The translations under genes were made by a program, and so were the position numbers. Below the pieces are notes generated by a model. That model was given only the letters and a program-made list of their open reading frames with translations. It searched no databases and was not told the origin of the DNA. Shown piece after piece: positions 8,621-16,431 of a DNA stretch of 64,000 bases. Source of the DNA: Methylomonas sp. AM2-LC (GTDB lineage: Bacteria; Pseudomonadota; Gammaproteobacteria; Methylococcales; Methylomonadaceae); assembly GCF_039904985.1 (NCBI RefSeq), contig NZ_CP157006.1, positions 62,001 to 126,000 on the forward strand. Direction: 5' to 3'. Numbering within the stretch: the first letter of the stretch is position 1; each line of letters begins with the position of its first letter.

Positions 8621-9406
8621 CTATTGTTTTGGTGCTTTTAAATGTGAAATTTTGTTTTCAATATGCGGTTTAAACGTACGCAATTCATCGGGATCTTTGC
8701 AAAACATGGTTACAAGCACACGACAATTATTACGAATAGAGAACACATAATGCAAAGTATCATCTGGGTGTTTCCATATTTCAGGGGCTTTACCGTACTT
8801 ATTCAATTTATGACTCATTACGTTTGAAGGCATTGGGACGATCTGAATGCGATCTTTAAGTCGTCTGAGTATATTACGCCAGGCGTTTTGCGTATTAATA
8901 GTTCCGCAATATTCAGCATATCTTTCAAGAGCGTGCTTGGTAATAGCAACTTCACCCAATCCTTCAATTTGATATTTCTCAATACCACAATAATCGGTAC
9001 TATCAACAACAGGAATTGATTCAAGCTCACTATCGTCCGGAAACCATGATGTATCTTTGGAAACTTCAATGACCGCGTCGGCATATCTGGTTAGAATTGG
9101 ATATGCATATTCGATCAATTCATGCTTGTCGCAAGACTTTTTTGAAATTTTTTTTATGGCACCCTTTGACACAACAATTTTAAGATTAATGCCTGACCTA
9201 TTTTGGGAATAGACACGACCATTATCGTCACCCAGAAGGTAACGAATTGCGATCAATTCTGCAGAAGACCTCGCATCAGAACAAGAAATGGGCAATGTCA
9301 CATCAAGCCCCTTGCGACGATTTTTACCGGTTGACCAATAGACTCTAACAGTTACATGACTGGAAGAGTTTGATTCTGAAGCTGCAAATACAGTTAATAC
9401 ATCCAT
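8621..9406 (-). CDS. Uncharacterised 261-residue protein
   Basis: Not recognised. The N-terminal 80 residues alternate strands and a helix (VTVRVYWSTGKN ... ELIAIRYLLGDDNGRVYS), a pattern loosely reminiscent of an RNase H-like fold. The C-terminal part (EVAITKHALERYAEYCG, then LVTMFCKDP) resembles a small metal- or RNA-binding phage/plasmid domain. The iteron-like array lies immediately upstream, so it could bind those repeats; that is inference only. Confidence 0.6.
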   Translation of the reverse strand: MDVLTVFAASESNSSSHVTVRVYWSTGKNRRKGLDVTLPISCSDARSSAELIAIRYLLGDDNGRVYSQNRSGINLKIVVSKGAIKKISKKSCDKHELIEYAYPILTRYADAVIEVSKDTSWFPDDSELESIPVVDSTDYCGIEKYQIEGLGEVAITKHALERYAEYCGTINTQNAWRNILRRLKDRIQIVPMPSNVMSHKLNKYGKAPEIWKHPDDTLHYVFSIRNNCRVLVTMFCKDPDELRTFKPHIENKISHLKAPKQ

Positions 9407-9443
9407 CGAAAGCGAAAAATTTAAAAGGTGATTGTAGGAGAAT

Positions 9444-9713
9444 AATAAAGTTTCATACTGAAACAGCTCGGAAGCCGCATTCTATTGTTAAAAAAGCGGT
9501 AAGAAGGAAAAATAAAGTTGCATACTGACTTGCCTTGATACCTCCACTATCAATCCATAATCGAAAAATAAAGTGTCATACTAAAAGATGTAAAACTTGA
9601 GATCACAATTAAATTCAATAGATTAATATTTTGTCGTTGATAGCGGAACGACTTTCCAGTATGCAACTTTATTATTCAGTATGATACTTTTTTACTTGGT
9701 ATGAATTTTTATT
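9444..9713. repeat. Iteron-like array, consensus AATAAAGTTKCATACTG
   Basis: Six related ~17-bp units fill the gene-free stretch 9407-9746. Three are direct (9444-9460, 9511-9527, 9567-9582). Three are inverted and closely stacked (9657-9673, 9677-9692, 9698-9713) with starts 20-21 bp apart, close to two helical turns. The best pair, 9511-9527 and 9657-9673, are exact reverse complements. Such arrays are typical of plasmid iterons or operators for an autoregulated protein. No initiator-like gene is adjacent, so an origin is only one option. Confidence 0.75.
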
Positions 9714-9746
9714 ACTCTCCCACAGTGATGCATTTTGCCTACAAAA

Positions 9747-10301
9747 CTAAAAAAATGCCAACCAATTAATGGGAGGTAGAAAAATCTGAGTAAACAGAAT
9801 AATCACTAAAACAATCAGTATCTCTGATGAAGAACCTGATTTATAAACGTTAAATGTTACTCTTCTTCCAAATGGATTTAACAAAGGAATTCCGGCTGGA
9901 GTCAAAATATCTAAGGCCAAATGCAACCAGCATGCAATAACAAACCCAATCATAGACAAAATGATTGATCGAATAAGTAATCCGTCAAAGCTTAAGAAAA
10001 TTGTTATGACAAGTATTGAAATTGCAAACCAAAAAAAAGGCCAATGGGTTAATGTTCTGTGAGGGATCAGTGATCGACGTTCTTTAGTTTTTGGATTAAA
10101 GGAAGGTATTTCAAGTCGATCTGGACCTCTTGATCCAGCCACAATACCCAATGCAATCATTAGAAGGGCTCCAGAAGAATGAAGTTCCAAACTGTATCCT
10201 GAGAAGATTTCTGATATAGCCGTATTTAGTGACCATTCGTTTGATCTTAGAAGCGCGATAGAGACGGAGGATGCAGTTACATAATGACCAAAAGGAGACA
10301 T
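9747..10301 (-). CDS. YdjM-like inner-membrane protein (DUF457 family)
   Basis: A 184-residue membrane protein of the DUF457/YdjM 'membrane-bound metal-dependent hydrolase' family. It shows GSRGPDRLEIP, then PHRTLTHWPFFWF (the conserved H-R-x-x-x-H), and HLALDILTPAGIPLLNPFGRRV (family H-x-x-x-D and P-F pattern). Four to five membrane segments fit. Hydrolase activity is assumed in the family, not well shown. It is separated from the iteron-like array by about 30 bp. A cargo gene of unknown use here. Confidence 0.8.
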   Translation of the reverse strand: MSPFGHYVTASSVSIALLRSNEWSLNTAISEIFSGYSLELHSSGALLMIALGIVAGSRGPDRLEIPSFNPKTKERRSLIPHRTLTHWPFFWFAISILVITIFLSFDGLLIRSIILSMIGFVIACWLHLALDILTPAGIPLLNPFGRRVTFNVYKSGSSSEILIVLVIILFTQIFLPPINWLAFF

Positions 10302-10326
10302 ACCGATTCACTAGTTAGAAAGATAG

Positions 10327-10545
10327 TTATTTAGATGCGTTATGGCCACGATATCGAAGACAGTAAACATATGCATTTTTAAATCCATTGTTGTCTGAAA
10401 GAAAAAATTTCTCGACCAACACCCCAGCGGCTCCGGCTGCAGCACCAATGCTTGCACCAATTCCTGGATCTTGTAGAAAGCCACCTAAAACAGCTCCAAA
10501 GGTGGTACCGATAACTGTTCCATAAGCCGTATCACTTAACATCAA
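10327..10545 (-). CDS. Glycine-zipper fragment (3' part of split gene)
   Basis: 72 residues with a glycine-zipper membrane segment (GTVIGTTFGAVLGGFL, then GIGASIGAAAGAAGVL) and the family ending NAYVYCLRYRGHN. In intact relatives this half follows a lipoprotein N-terminus ending in a [D/E]-C-x-x-L-A-K motif, which here lies about 230 bp upstream at 10778-11011. I read the two as one gene split by the GC-rich segment between them. The reading frame stays open upstream into that segment. Whether either piece is still made is unknown. Confidence 0.5.
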   Translation of the reverse strand: MMLSDTAYGTVIGTTFGAVLGGFLQDPGIGASIGAAAGAAGVLVEKFFLSDNNGFKNAYVYCLRYRGHNASK

Positions 10546-10567
10546 GCGAGTCGCTATTTTTGCGAAA

Positions 10568-10815
10568 GCTTGTTTAGGGGCATCCCAGCCCCAACAAGCG
10601 GCAAAAACTACGCGACCATTTAATGCCTCCGGCGGCCCCGATTCGCCCTCGTCGCCTGCTCTTGCGCCTAAACGGCTTAAGAGCTAGGCTCCAAATGGCT
10701 TGACGGCGTTTCGCGATGCCTTGCAGGTTTTCTTCGCTTCGCTGCGATAACCCGCCCGGCGCTACGCCTATCGGGGACTAAAAATCTTCACTTCGCTTGC
10801 GCTCCGTTTCCACGA
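10568..10815 (-). repeat. GC-rich inserted repeat element
   Basis: A GC-rich block unlike its AT-rich surroundings. One end has a strong imperfect palindrome (about 10568-10596, arms GCTTGTTTAGGGGC and GCCCCAACAAGC). The rest is full of CTTCGCTTCGC-type short repeats. Minus-strand translation gives open stretches such as SGPPEALNGRVVFAACWGWD running into the glycine-zipper fragment, interrupted by one TAG. It looks like a small non-autonomous repeat of the kind scattered through genomes. It interrupts the lipoprotein/glycine-zipper gene. Confidence 0.5.
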
Positions 10816-11011
10816 TTTTCAGCGGGTTGGCGTTTTGATCTTTAACGGCTTGTTTAGCCAGAATTTTGCAATCATGCAAATCCCTGTCAATACTATAGAC
10901 ATTCAATTCCCTATCCATATTAATAGTCGGACTCCATTTTTCACTGGTTGTAGCGCAACCTGTACTGAAAATAATCAGGGTAATAACGATTCTACAAAAA
11001 ATTAGCTCCAC
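10778..11011 (-). pseudogene. Lipoprotein N-terminal fragment (5' part of split gene)
   Basis: From a GTG at 11011, about 77 residues: a hydrophobic signal with lipobox FSTGC, then a short region with YSIDRDLHDCKILAKQAV, typical of the N-terminal half of glycine-zipper lipoproteins. The last ~12 codons (ERKRSEDF) come from the GC-rich inserted block, so the protein is cut before its zipper. No good SD is visible, and the frame stays open to an ATG at 11194, so the start is uncertain. Confidence 0.45.
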
Positions 11012-11296
11012 AAAGGAGTTATTGGAAGAATGACGATCCGGCAGCGGTTTGCGAACCTGATTTTTTCCCTCCGTAATTAAGTAGGGGGAAATCAGTGGCA
11101 AAGCAGGAACACCAGCATATTTTATTTCTTGACAGGCGGTTTTTTTAGGATGCGTAAGCATAACCATCCTCTTTGTATCCTTGAATAGGTGCAAAAATGT
11201 AAAATTTAATTAATCGTATTAACGCACAAAATTCAAAAAAACGTCCCTGTGAAAGGTGGCGAAAATTACAGCTCTTTCAATTTGTTTTTAATGGCC

Positions 11297-11331
11297 AAAA
11301 AAAAACCGAACACTGGAAAATCCAGGTTCGG
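11297..11331 (-). terminator. Rho-independent terminator
   Basis: Minus-strand CCGAAC..GTTCGG stem (11306-11331) with inner CTGG/CCAG pairing, followed by a run of nine T. It ends the 12909-11364 transcript. Confidence 0.8.
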
Positions 11332-11363
11332 TTAATGGGGGTGCAAAAATCAAGCATAATGAT

Positions 11364-11624
11364 TCACACCTTTTTATTTATCGCATCTAAAATTTCAACA
11401 AGCACCTTTGTATAAGGCCCCTGAAATGTTTGATGACGACGCTGTTGATAATGTTTGGCTGCAATACCAAGACGTTGCCGAACAAAACAGTCCACACGAT
11501 ACCTGGAACGCAACCAATGAAGATAATCATCAAAATTCCCCGACCAATCAATAGGCGGGGAAAACGGAGATGAATTTCCTGGAGTAGTATCAACGATACT
11601 TATGTCAATAACATAGGAAGTCAT
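11364..11624 (-). CDS. Small protein downstream of primase
   Basis: 86 residues, not recognised. Its ATG overlaps the stop of the primase gene by 4 bp (ATGA), so it is translationally coupled. The C-terminal half is basic (RQRLGIAAKHYQQRRHQTF). Followed closely by a terminator, it closes the small primase operon. Confidence 0.6.
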   Translation of the reverse strand: MTSYVIDISIVDTTPGNSSPFSPPIDWSGNFDDYLHWLRSRYRVDCFVRQRLGIAAKHYQQRRHQTFQGPYTKVLVEILDAINKKV

Positions 11625-12688
11625 AGATTACCTCTTATATCAAATGCATTTTGACCATCACTTACCAACACGTCACACCAATCAATATTAGTAACTTGAT
11701 CAGTTAATGTGCCCGGCGGCATAAGTATTAAAGGTTCAACGTTTTGTTTTAGGGCATTTTCAGCAAGTTTCTCAGCAGCAATAAGACCTGCATTGTTTCT
11801 GTCTAGATCAGCCCAAATTAACAATTTTTCAACACCATCAGGTATTGAAAATCCAGGCATATAGCTTGTAGATAATAACGGCCAAACATACATCCCCGTT
11901 GCTTCGGTAACCGCTAAAGCATTTTCGATACCTTCAGCAACAGATAAAATGCGACACGGCGTACCAAGCTTAACAGCGCTCCCGATAATGTTTCTGTCAG
12001 TTGCAACTGGCATCATGCGCTTCGACGGTTTAAAAGGAAATTTCTGACCGTTTTCCATCAAATAAGTACGATGAATAGTTACTTTACGACCTTTTGCATC
12101 CTGAAGTAACGCAAGCATTGCTGGAAAATAACCTCTAAAAATTCCGTCTTCATCTTTATAGTGCACAGATGGATGAAAACGTAAATTATAAGTATTTGGC
12201 AGCTCATCATCCAATCCACGCGACCTTAAATAAAGACGTAACGGTTCAGCATCAGGATGGGTAATAGGTAACGATTTATCCCATGTATCACGAAGCAATT
12301 GTTTAATCCAAGGATCTTTTGATCGATCCACAACAGGTTCAATTGTCTTTTTAACAGCATTTGGCGGTTTATAACCTTTATCTTCGGAAATACCAAGAGT
12401 ACCTGCAACAGCAGATATGGCATCTGGAAAAGCCCAGCCTTTTAACCACATTAATAGATTAAATCCATCGTTTTTAGCGCCGCATGTATTACAAATGCCG
12501 CCACCAGAAATGTCAGCATCGCGAAACAAGCGAAAACCATCTTTACCGCCATGAATAGGGCATGGAATATGCTTTCTTCCTGGATTATTAATTGCACCAT
12601 CAATTTCCGGTGCAAGTGAGCCCAAAATATAAAGCCATGAACCTCTTGCTTCGGACTTAACTAGATCGGATTGGAAATAAGCAGTCAT
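11621..12688 (-). CDS. DNA primase, zinc-finger plus Toprim domain
   Basis: 355-residue primase of the phage/plasmid DUF7146-Toprim type. The N-terminal zinc-binding motif is C-P-I-H (about 43-46) with CNTC (about 66-69). The Toprim domain shows the catalytic Glu in ILSVAEGIENALAVTE and the D-x-D in LLIWADLDRNNAG (about 292-294). It would synthesise primers for plasmid or ICE DNA replication. It overlaps its upstream and downstream neighbours by 4 bp each, so all three form one operon. Confidence 0.85.
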   Translation of the reverse strand: MTAYFQSDLVKSEARGSWLYILGSLAPEIDGAINNPGRKHIPCPIHGGKDGFRLFRDADISGGGICNTCGAKNDGFNLLMWLKGWAFPDAISAVAGTLGISEDKGYKPPNAVKKTIEPVVDRSKDPWIKQLLRDTWDKSLPITHPDAEPLRLYLRSRGLDDELPNTYNLRFHPSVHYKDEDGIFRGYFPAMLALLQDAKGRKVTIHRTYLMENGQKFPFKPSKRMMPVATDRNIIGSAVKLGTPCRILSVAEGIENALAVTEATGMYVWPLLSTSYMPGFSIPDGVEKLLIWADLDRNNAGLIAAEKLAENALKQNVEPLILMPPGTLTDQVTNIDWCDVLVSDGQNAFDIRGNL

Positions 12689-12909
12689 AAAGACACCTCG
12701 TTAACCAACACAACGCACTTTTGAAAAAAAACTGCATTTAAGTAAGATACCACACCGTTATCCCAATGGATAGTGACATAAAAATCTACCATTGAACGCC
12801 CTGATTTTTTGAGTTGAACAACTTTACCCAAAGAATCATCGGTTATATTTTCAATAGCGTTTTTGACTGGACGTACTGTTTGCCCAATTTTTAATTGTGT
12901 ATTAAACAT
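12685..12909 (-). CDS. Small protein upstream of primase
   Basis: 74 residues, not recognised. A KOW/SH3-like beta pattern is possible (QTVRPVKNAIENITDDSLGKVVQL ending in VTIHWDNGVVSYL). Its stop overlaps the primase start. The long leader upstream carries the switch architecture repeated across this region. Confidence 0.6.
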   Translation of the reverse strand: MFNTQLKIGQTVRPVKNAIENITDDSLGKVVQLKKSGRSMVDFYVTIHWDNGVVSYLNAVFFQKCVVLVNEVSL

Positions 12910-13061
12910 AGTTTTACTCCTAGGAAATGTCCCAAAAACCGAGACTTCCTAGATAACCCTGTCATGGACGGGAATATCAAGGAAGTCCCGGTTGACAGGA
13001 TGAAAAACACCCGAAGAAAAACAAATCCCATTGGGAGATTTGTTTTCTCCCAGGTGGGTTA
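12910..13061 (-). promoter_or_regulatory. Switch leader of gene at 12909
   Basis: Minus-strand hairpin CCCA..TGGGAGA/TCTCCCA..TGGG. Decoy arm AAAACAAAT matches switch arm ATTTGTTTT over 9 bp. This longest version adds a stem CCTGTCA/TGACAGG. CTAGGAA pairs with TTTCCTAG, which abuts the SD AGGAG. Confidence 0.6.
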
Positions 13062-13068
13062 AATTATA

Positions 13069-13530
13069 TTAATCAACAAGCAACATAAAGCCGGCAGATG
13101 CCATTACAGTTTTAACTGATTCATCAATAGTATTATGAGTAGTTGCGTAATACTGGAGTATTAAATCCAATACACGACCTGTAGCAGTAACGCCAAATAG
13201 CGACTTAGATAAAGTCTTAGCGCGTTGCAAAGATTTTTGGTCTTCAATTGTATCTGCTAAAAGCTGATCGAAAAAAGAAGCAGCAGCATGAAGATCATCA
13301 TGTGATACATCACTGTTTTCCAAAGCGCTACTTTGATAATAAAGTTCGGCTTCTTGAAGTGCAGCTTCTGGAGAATTCTCGGTATTAACAACAAGACCAA
13401 CGGCACCAAAAAGTTGAATTGCTTGCCAGTTATTGTCAGCAGTTTTTCGAATAATGTACTTACCAAATTCTCCCGTCGCATCGCATTGCAATTGATTATT
13501 AGGATTAAGATAAGGTGCGGAAATTTGCAT
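13069..13530 (-). CDS. Uncharacterised 153-residue protein
   Basis: Not recognised. Soluble, with a beta-rich N-terminal third (YIIRKTADNNWQAIQLFGAVGLVVN) and a helical remainder. Its start, MQISAPYLNP, follows a GAGGA SD that its leader can hide. A single-gene unit in the minus-strand array, between two switch leaders. Confidence 0.6.
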   Translation of the reverse strand: MQISAPYLNPNNQLQCDATGEFGKYIIRKTADNNWQAIQLFGAVGLVVNTENSPEAALQEAELYYQSSALENSDVSHDDLHAAASFFDQLLADTIEDQKSLQRAKTLSKSLFGVTATGRVLDLILQYYATTHNTIDESVKTVMASAGFMLLVD

Positions 13531-13600
13531 TGGTATTCCTCATAGAAATAACCAGGAAACGCAAATCACCATGAATGGGAATAAGTATTTCCCAGTCGGA
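13531..13600 (-). promoter_or_regulatory. Switch leader of gene at 13530
   Basis: GGGAA/TTCCC hairpin. Decoy GAAATA pairs with TATTTC of the switch arm GGTTATTTC, which alternatively pairs with SD arm GAGGAATACC. Confidence 0.55.
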
Positions 13601-13620
13601 TTAGAAATTAAATAGATTAA

Positions 13621-15228
13621 TTATTTAACAGCAAGTTGTTCAATGACTTCTGATACATTGCCTTGATTGCCAATCTTTATAACAAATGACTTTCCAAAAA
13701 CAGATGGGCATCCAGAAAAAGATGGCATCAGTGCTTTCAATGCGTCCTGTGGATTATCAAATTTGTTAGCAGCAACAAATTGTCTAAAAGACTCGCAATC
13801 GTCATTGTAAGAAGACTCTTGGAATGTATAATTTGTCATATATGTCGAAAACTGACTTATTACTTGGCCAGATTTTTCACGGTTTGGAATAATGAATTCT
13901 GATCCTGTATACATGGCATTATCGTGAAATGTCGCAACATCACCAAGAATGGTAATTGAATATGAGTCGCAAAATCTGACTCTTTCAGATGCGTAATTGC
14001 CGTTGAAATAAACAGTGCTTTTTAAACCTTGAATTTCAATATCAGGCGATAAAGAGTCAAGATCAATTAGAAACTGATTGATCCAATGTTTCTTGCTAAC
14101 TTTGTTTTTATTGCAGCATAGGTATTCTTTGTTGAACAAAAACATTTTGAAAGCGTTTGAACCCTCGTCATGAAAATATTCGTCGAACGAAAAAATTTTT
14201 CTGCCAGACAAAAATTCTTCTTTGGAAATATGTGACCCAGGACATGATTCATATTGACCAAAATTATCAGGCTCAGAATTCGGATAATCATCATAAATTG
14301 TGACAGCCTGTTTAGGCAGCCATTCATAATCATCCAAAACCTCTAGAATATTCCAGCGGGACATAATCTCGTAGTAACTGAGAAACTGTTCCATAGGTAG
14401 CGAGAGCTTTTCTAGGTTGAGCGTGGTTAAGAATTGTTTCTTAACTGCAGCCATTACCTGTTCGATAACCTCTTTCTCATCAATCAATTTATCACGATCT
14501 GGAAGACGCGCAAAAAACATTGATGAATCAAGATGAATAATATTACCTTCATTCGAGTTTCTTGATTTATAAATAGGCAAGCCTTGTAAATAAAAAACAA
14601 AATTACGACAATAATAAGCGCTGTCCCCTTTATTTAAGCCATACAAGCAGATGCTTCCGATTTCCGTTTTAACAAAGTCACGAAGAGAATCAATTGCATG
14701 AGGCCTTAAAAGTTCGTTTCCATTTAACAATACCGGAATTGAAAAACCAATAGACAATCGTTCTAATTCCTTTTCTGAAAAATCAACACCAATCATTAGA
14801 ATAGATGTAATACCATCCCAATCATCAATAGGGTAAACGGTGACAGGTTGAAAATTGAGAACCTTATCCGTATCAACAGAAAAACGTCCGCCTTTACTAA
14901 CTAATGTCATATTTTTGCAAGCAAAAAGCGCAGACAGAAATCCAATACCAAATGGATGTTCGTTAGCAATCACATCTGCTTCCCAGCCAGATTCAGCAAC
15001 TGTGAGCAATGTTTCAATTGAATCGATACCACAGCCGTCATCAGTTACTTTAAGAATTTTGGTATCTGGAAAATAATTGAAAGAGACGTACGTTGATCCA
15101 GCACGACGTGAGTTCTGCATGATTTCACCGATAAAAGTATATTTATTGGTGAAGGATAACTTCAATGATTTAACCAGATTTGTTTGGTTAACTTTCATTG
15201 AAACTTGTTTAACATTAGCGGTAGTCAT
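13621..15228 (-). CDS. GHKL (Hsp90-like) ATPase-domain protein
   Basis: 535 residues with a GHKL ATP-binding domain at the N-terminus. Visible motifs are the N-box EIMQNSRRAGS (about 35-45), DDGCGIDS (about 68-75) and the lid HPFGIGFLSALF (about 94-105). The long C-terminal part is not recognised. The lack of kinase or gyrase domains argues for an Hsp90/Morc-like or phage-type ATPase. Its SD (GGAG) can pair with the leader over ten positions. The role in the element is unknown; chaperone, remodeller or defence component are all open. Confidence 0.75.
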   Translation of the reverse strand: MTTANVKQVSMKVNQTNLVKSLKLSFTNKYTFIGEIMQNSRRAGSTYVSFNYFPDTKILKVTDDGCGIDSIETLLTVAESGWEADVIANEHPFGIGFLSALFACKNMTLVSKGGRFSVDTDKVLNFQPVTVYPIDDWDGITSILMIGVDFSEKELERLSIGFSIPVLLNGNELLRPHAIDSLRDFVKTEIGSICLYGLNKGDSAYYCRNFVFYLQGLPIYKSRNSNEGNIIHLDSSMFFARLPDRDKLIDEKEVIEQVMAAVKKQFLTTLNLEKLSLPMEQFLSYYEIMSRWNILEVLDDYEWLPKQAVTIYDDYPNSEPDNFGQYESCPGSHISKEEFLSGRKIFSFDEYFHDEGSNAFKMFLFNKEYLCCNKNKVSKKHWINQFLIDLDSLSPDIEIQGLKSTVYFNGNYASERVRFCDSYSITILGDVATFHDNAMYTGSEFIIPNREKSGQVISQFSTYMTNYTFQESSYNDDCESFRQFVAANKFDNPQDALKALMPSFSGCPSVFGKSFVIKIGNQGNVSEVIEQLAVK

Positions 15229-15303
15229 ATTTTGTCTCCAACATAGTTTAAAAATACCGGAAACAAAACAATCCCAAAGGGAAAGATAATGTTCCCAGTG
15301 GGT
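15229..15303 (-). promoter_or_regulatory. Switch leader of GHKL gene
   Basis: CCCA..GGGAA/TTTCCC..TGGG hairpin. Switch arm TTTTGTTTCC pairs with SD arm GGAGACAAAA over 10 bp with one G-U. Decoy GGAACA pairs with TGTTTCC with one bulge. Confidence 0.65.
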
Positions 15304-15329
15304 AAAATTAAAAGTAAGCCTAAATAAGC

Positions 15330-15521
15330 TTAAGCAGATAAAGAGTTTCGAGCTTCTAATTCAAGCTTGATTTCTTTAATTAACCAGTTTGCATCCGCAA
15401 TAGCAGCTTCAGTTTTTAATACTGGTTGAGTAGTTATAAGCTTTATAAGCTTTATCTCAAGTTCTGAATCTGAAGCAGAATCGAAGTAACGAAGCATTGA
15501 TTTAATATCTTGTTTACACAT
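15330..15521 (-). CDS. Small helical protein, 63 residues
   Basis: Not recognised. Starts MCKQDIKSMLRY after a strong SD, GGAGGACACA; mostly helical and charged. Own switch leader, so an independent unit. Confidence 0.5.
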   Translation of the reverse strand: MCKQDIKSMLRYFDSASDSELEIKLIKLITTQPVLKTEAAIADANWLIKEIKLELEARNSLSA

Positions 15522-15592
15522 TGTGTCCTCCAAATGGAAAAGAGGAAAAACACAGTGCGCCCAGTTGGGGAAAGTGTTTTTCCCGTAGGGTT
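15522..15592 (-). promoter_or_regulatory. Switch leader of gene at 15521
   Basis: Decoy GGAAAAACAC and switch GTGTTTTTCC are perfectly complementary over 10 bp. The switch arm's TGTGT and TCCTC also match the SD arm GGAGGACACA. Confidence 0.65.
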
Positions 15593-15680
15593 CAAAAAAT
15601 TAAAAATCAGACCAGCTTAATCTTTGGTGTTAAAAACTCTGTGTTCTCAGAGATTAAAAATACCTTCGAAATGGTAATTT

Positions 15681-15815
15681 TTACGCAAACTCGTAATGGA
15701 TCATTTCCATTTCGAATTTTTCCTCAAGCTCACTCCCTGACGGAATAGCTCTTATCCGATAAGAACTATAACCATCAATCCTTAGTTTCGCATACGACTG
15801 TAACAGGCTCTCCAT
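15681..15815 (-). CDS. Possible overlapping small ORF
   Basis: 44 codons (starts MESLLQSYAKLRIDGYSSYR, ends MIHYEFA) overlapping the 3' end of the 15775-16122 gene by about 40 bp in another frame and filling the gap after it. Composition looks protein-like, but no convincing SD is seen. It may instead be the true C-terminus of the upstream gene after a frameshift. Confidence 0.3.
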   Translation of the reverse strand: MESLLQSYAKLRIDGYSSYRIRAIPSGSELEEKFEMEMIHYEFA

Positions 15816-16079
15816 TCATGAAAAAAGGAATTCCTTCCATTGAAGGAGCGAAAATCCATTCACCATGACTGGTTCCCAGTATGCAGTAGTAGGTGTCGCA
15901 ATAGCCATGCGAAAGTTCTTTTATGTTCCATTTGAGTGGAATCCATTGTTTACTTAAATCATCATTATTAATCTCAGGAAAGAAGCAAGTAAGTTCCTTA
16001 CCTTCCAAGGATCGTGCAAGGTATGCTTGTACTGATTTTTTGGAAAAGAAATTTCTTAAGAATTGAATTGGAAAATTGT
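15775..16079 (-). pseudogene. Uncharacterised gene with start frameshift
   Basis: The reading frame encodes about 100 residues (from DNFPIQFLRNFF to VTVVCETKD). The conserved leader ATG at 16082 is in a different frame: it reads MTIFQFNS and stops. A one-base insertion between codons 6 and 8 would join the two frames. So either the gene is frameshifted or a non-standard start is used. Protein not recognised; the C-terminal half is Trp/Tyr-rich. Confidence 0.45.
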
Positions 16080-16082
16080 CAT

Positions 16083-16350
16083 GGTGTACTCCTTGAAAAG
16101 TCAAGAGATACACCAATCCCACAGGGAATGATGTATTCCCTTGTGGGTTAATTGGCCGGTGGCCTAGAAAAGTAGTCGCATCAAAGATGCATTCATAAAA
16201 TTATTCGTTCTTTTAAGTGCTGAACTGGCACTGATTTTGAGCTCTCATAGAACTACAAAAAATTCCGTCTTTCCGGAGCACACTCTATCAAATGCGCTTT
16301 GGGAAGACGGTAGATGCAATTATGCATGATTACCGTCTGGGTGTTAAGTT
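16083..16350 (-). promoter_or_regulatory. Repeated attenuator-promoter-leader block, copy 1
   Basis: Reading the minus strand: antiterminator hairpin AGACGGTA/TACCGTCT (16338-16305), then a competing terminator stem CCGTCTT/AAGACGG (about 16310-16264) with six T. Next a conserved core with GAGCTC, AGTGC-CAGTTCA-GCACT and AAAAGAACGAATAATTTT. GGCC/GGCC follows, then the switch leader (16145-16083): decoy GAATACATC, switch GGTGTATCTCTTGA, SD arm TCAAGGAGTACACC. It terminates read-through from 16432-17004 and probably starts a new transcript. Confidence 0.75.
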
Positions 16351-16431
16351 TAAAAGAGTTAAAAAGCAGGAGACCTTTTAAACGAAAACAAGAAAGACAC
16401 CTAGAAAAAGCGTGCCTTTTTGTTGTACTTC

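Noticed and set aside
10568..10815. oriT or integron attC site in the GC-rich block
   Set aside because: The palindrome is suggestive, but no relaxase or integrase gene and no recognisable nic or core site is present; a dispersed repeat explains it better.
11012..11194. Upstream extension of the lipoprotein frame to ATG 11194
   Set aside because: It would bury the signal peptide and lipobox 70 residues inside the protein; a later start fits better.
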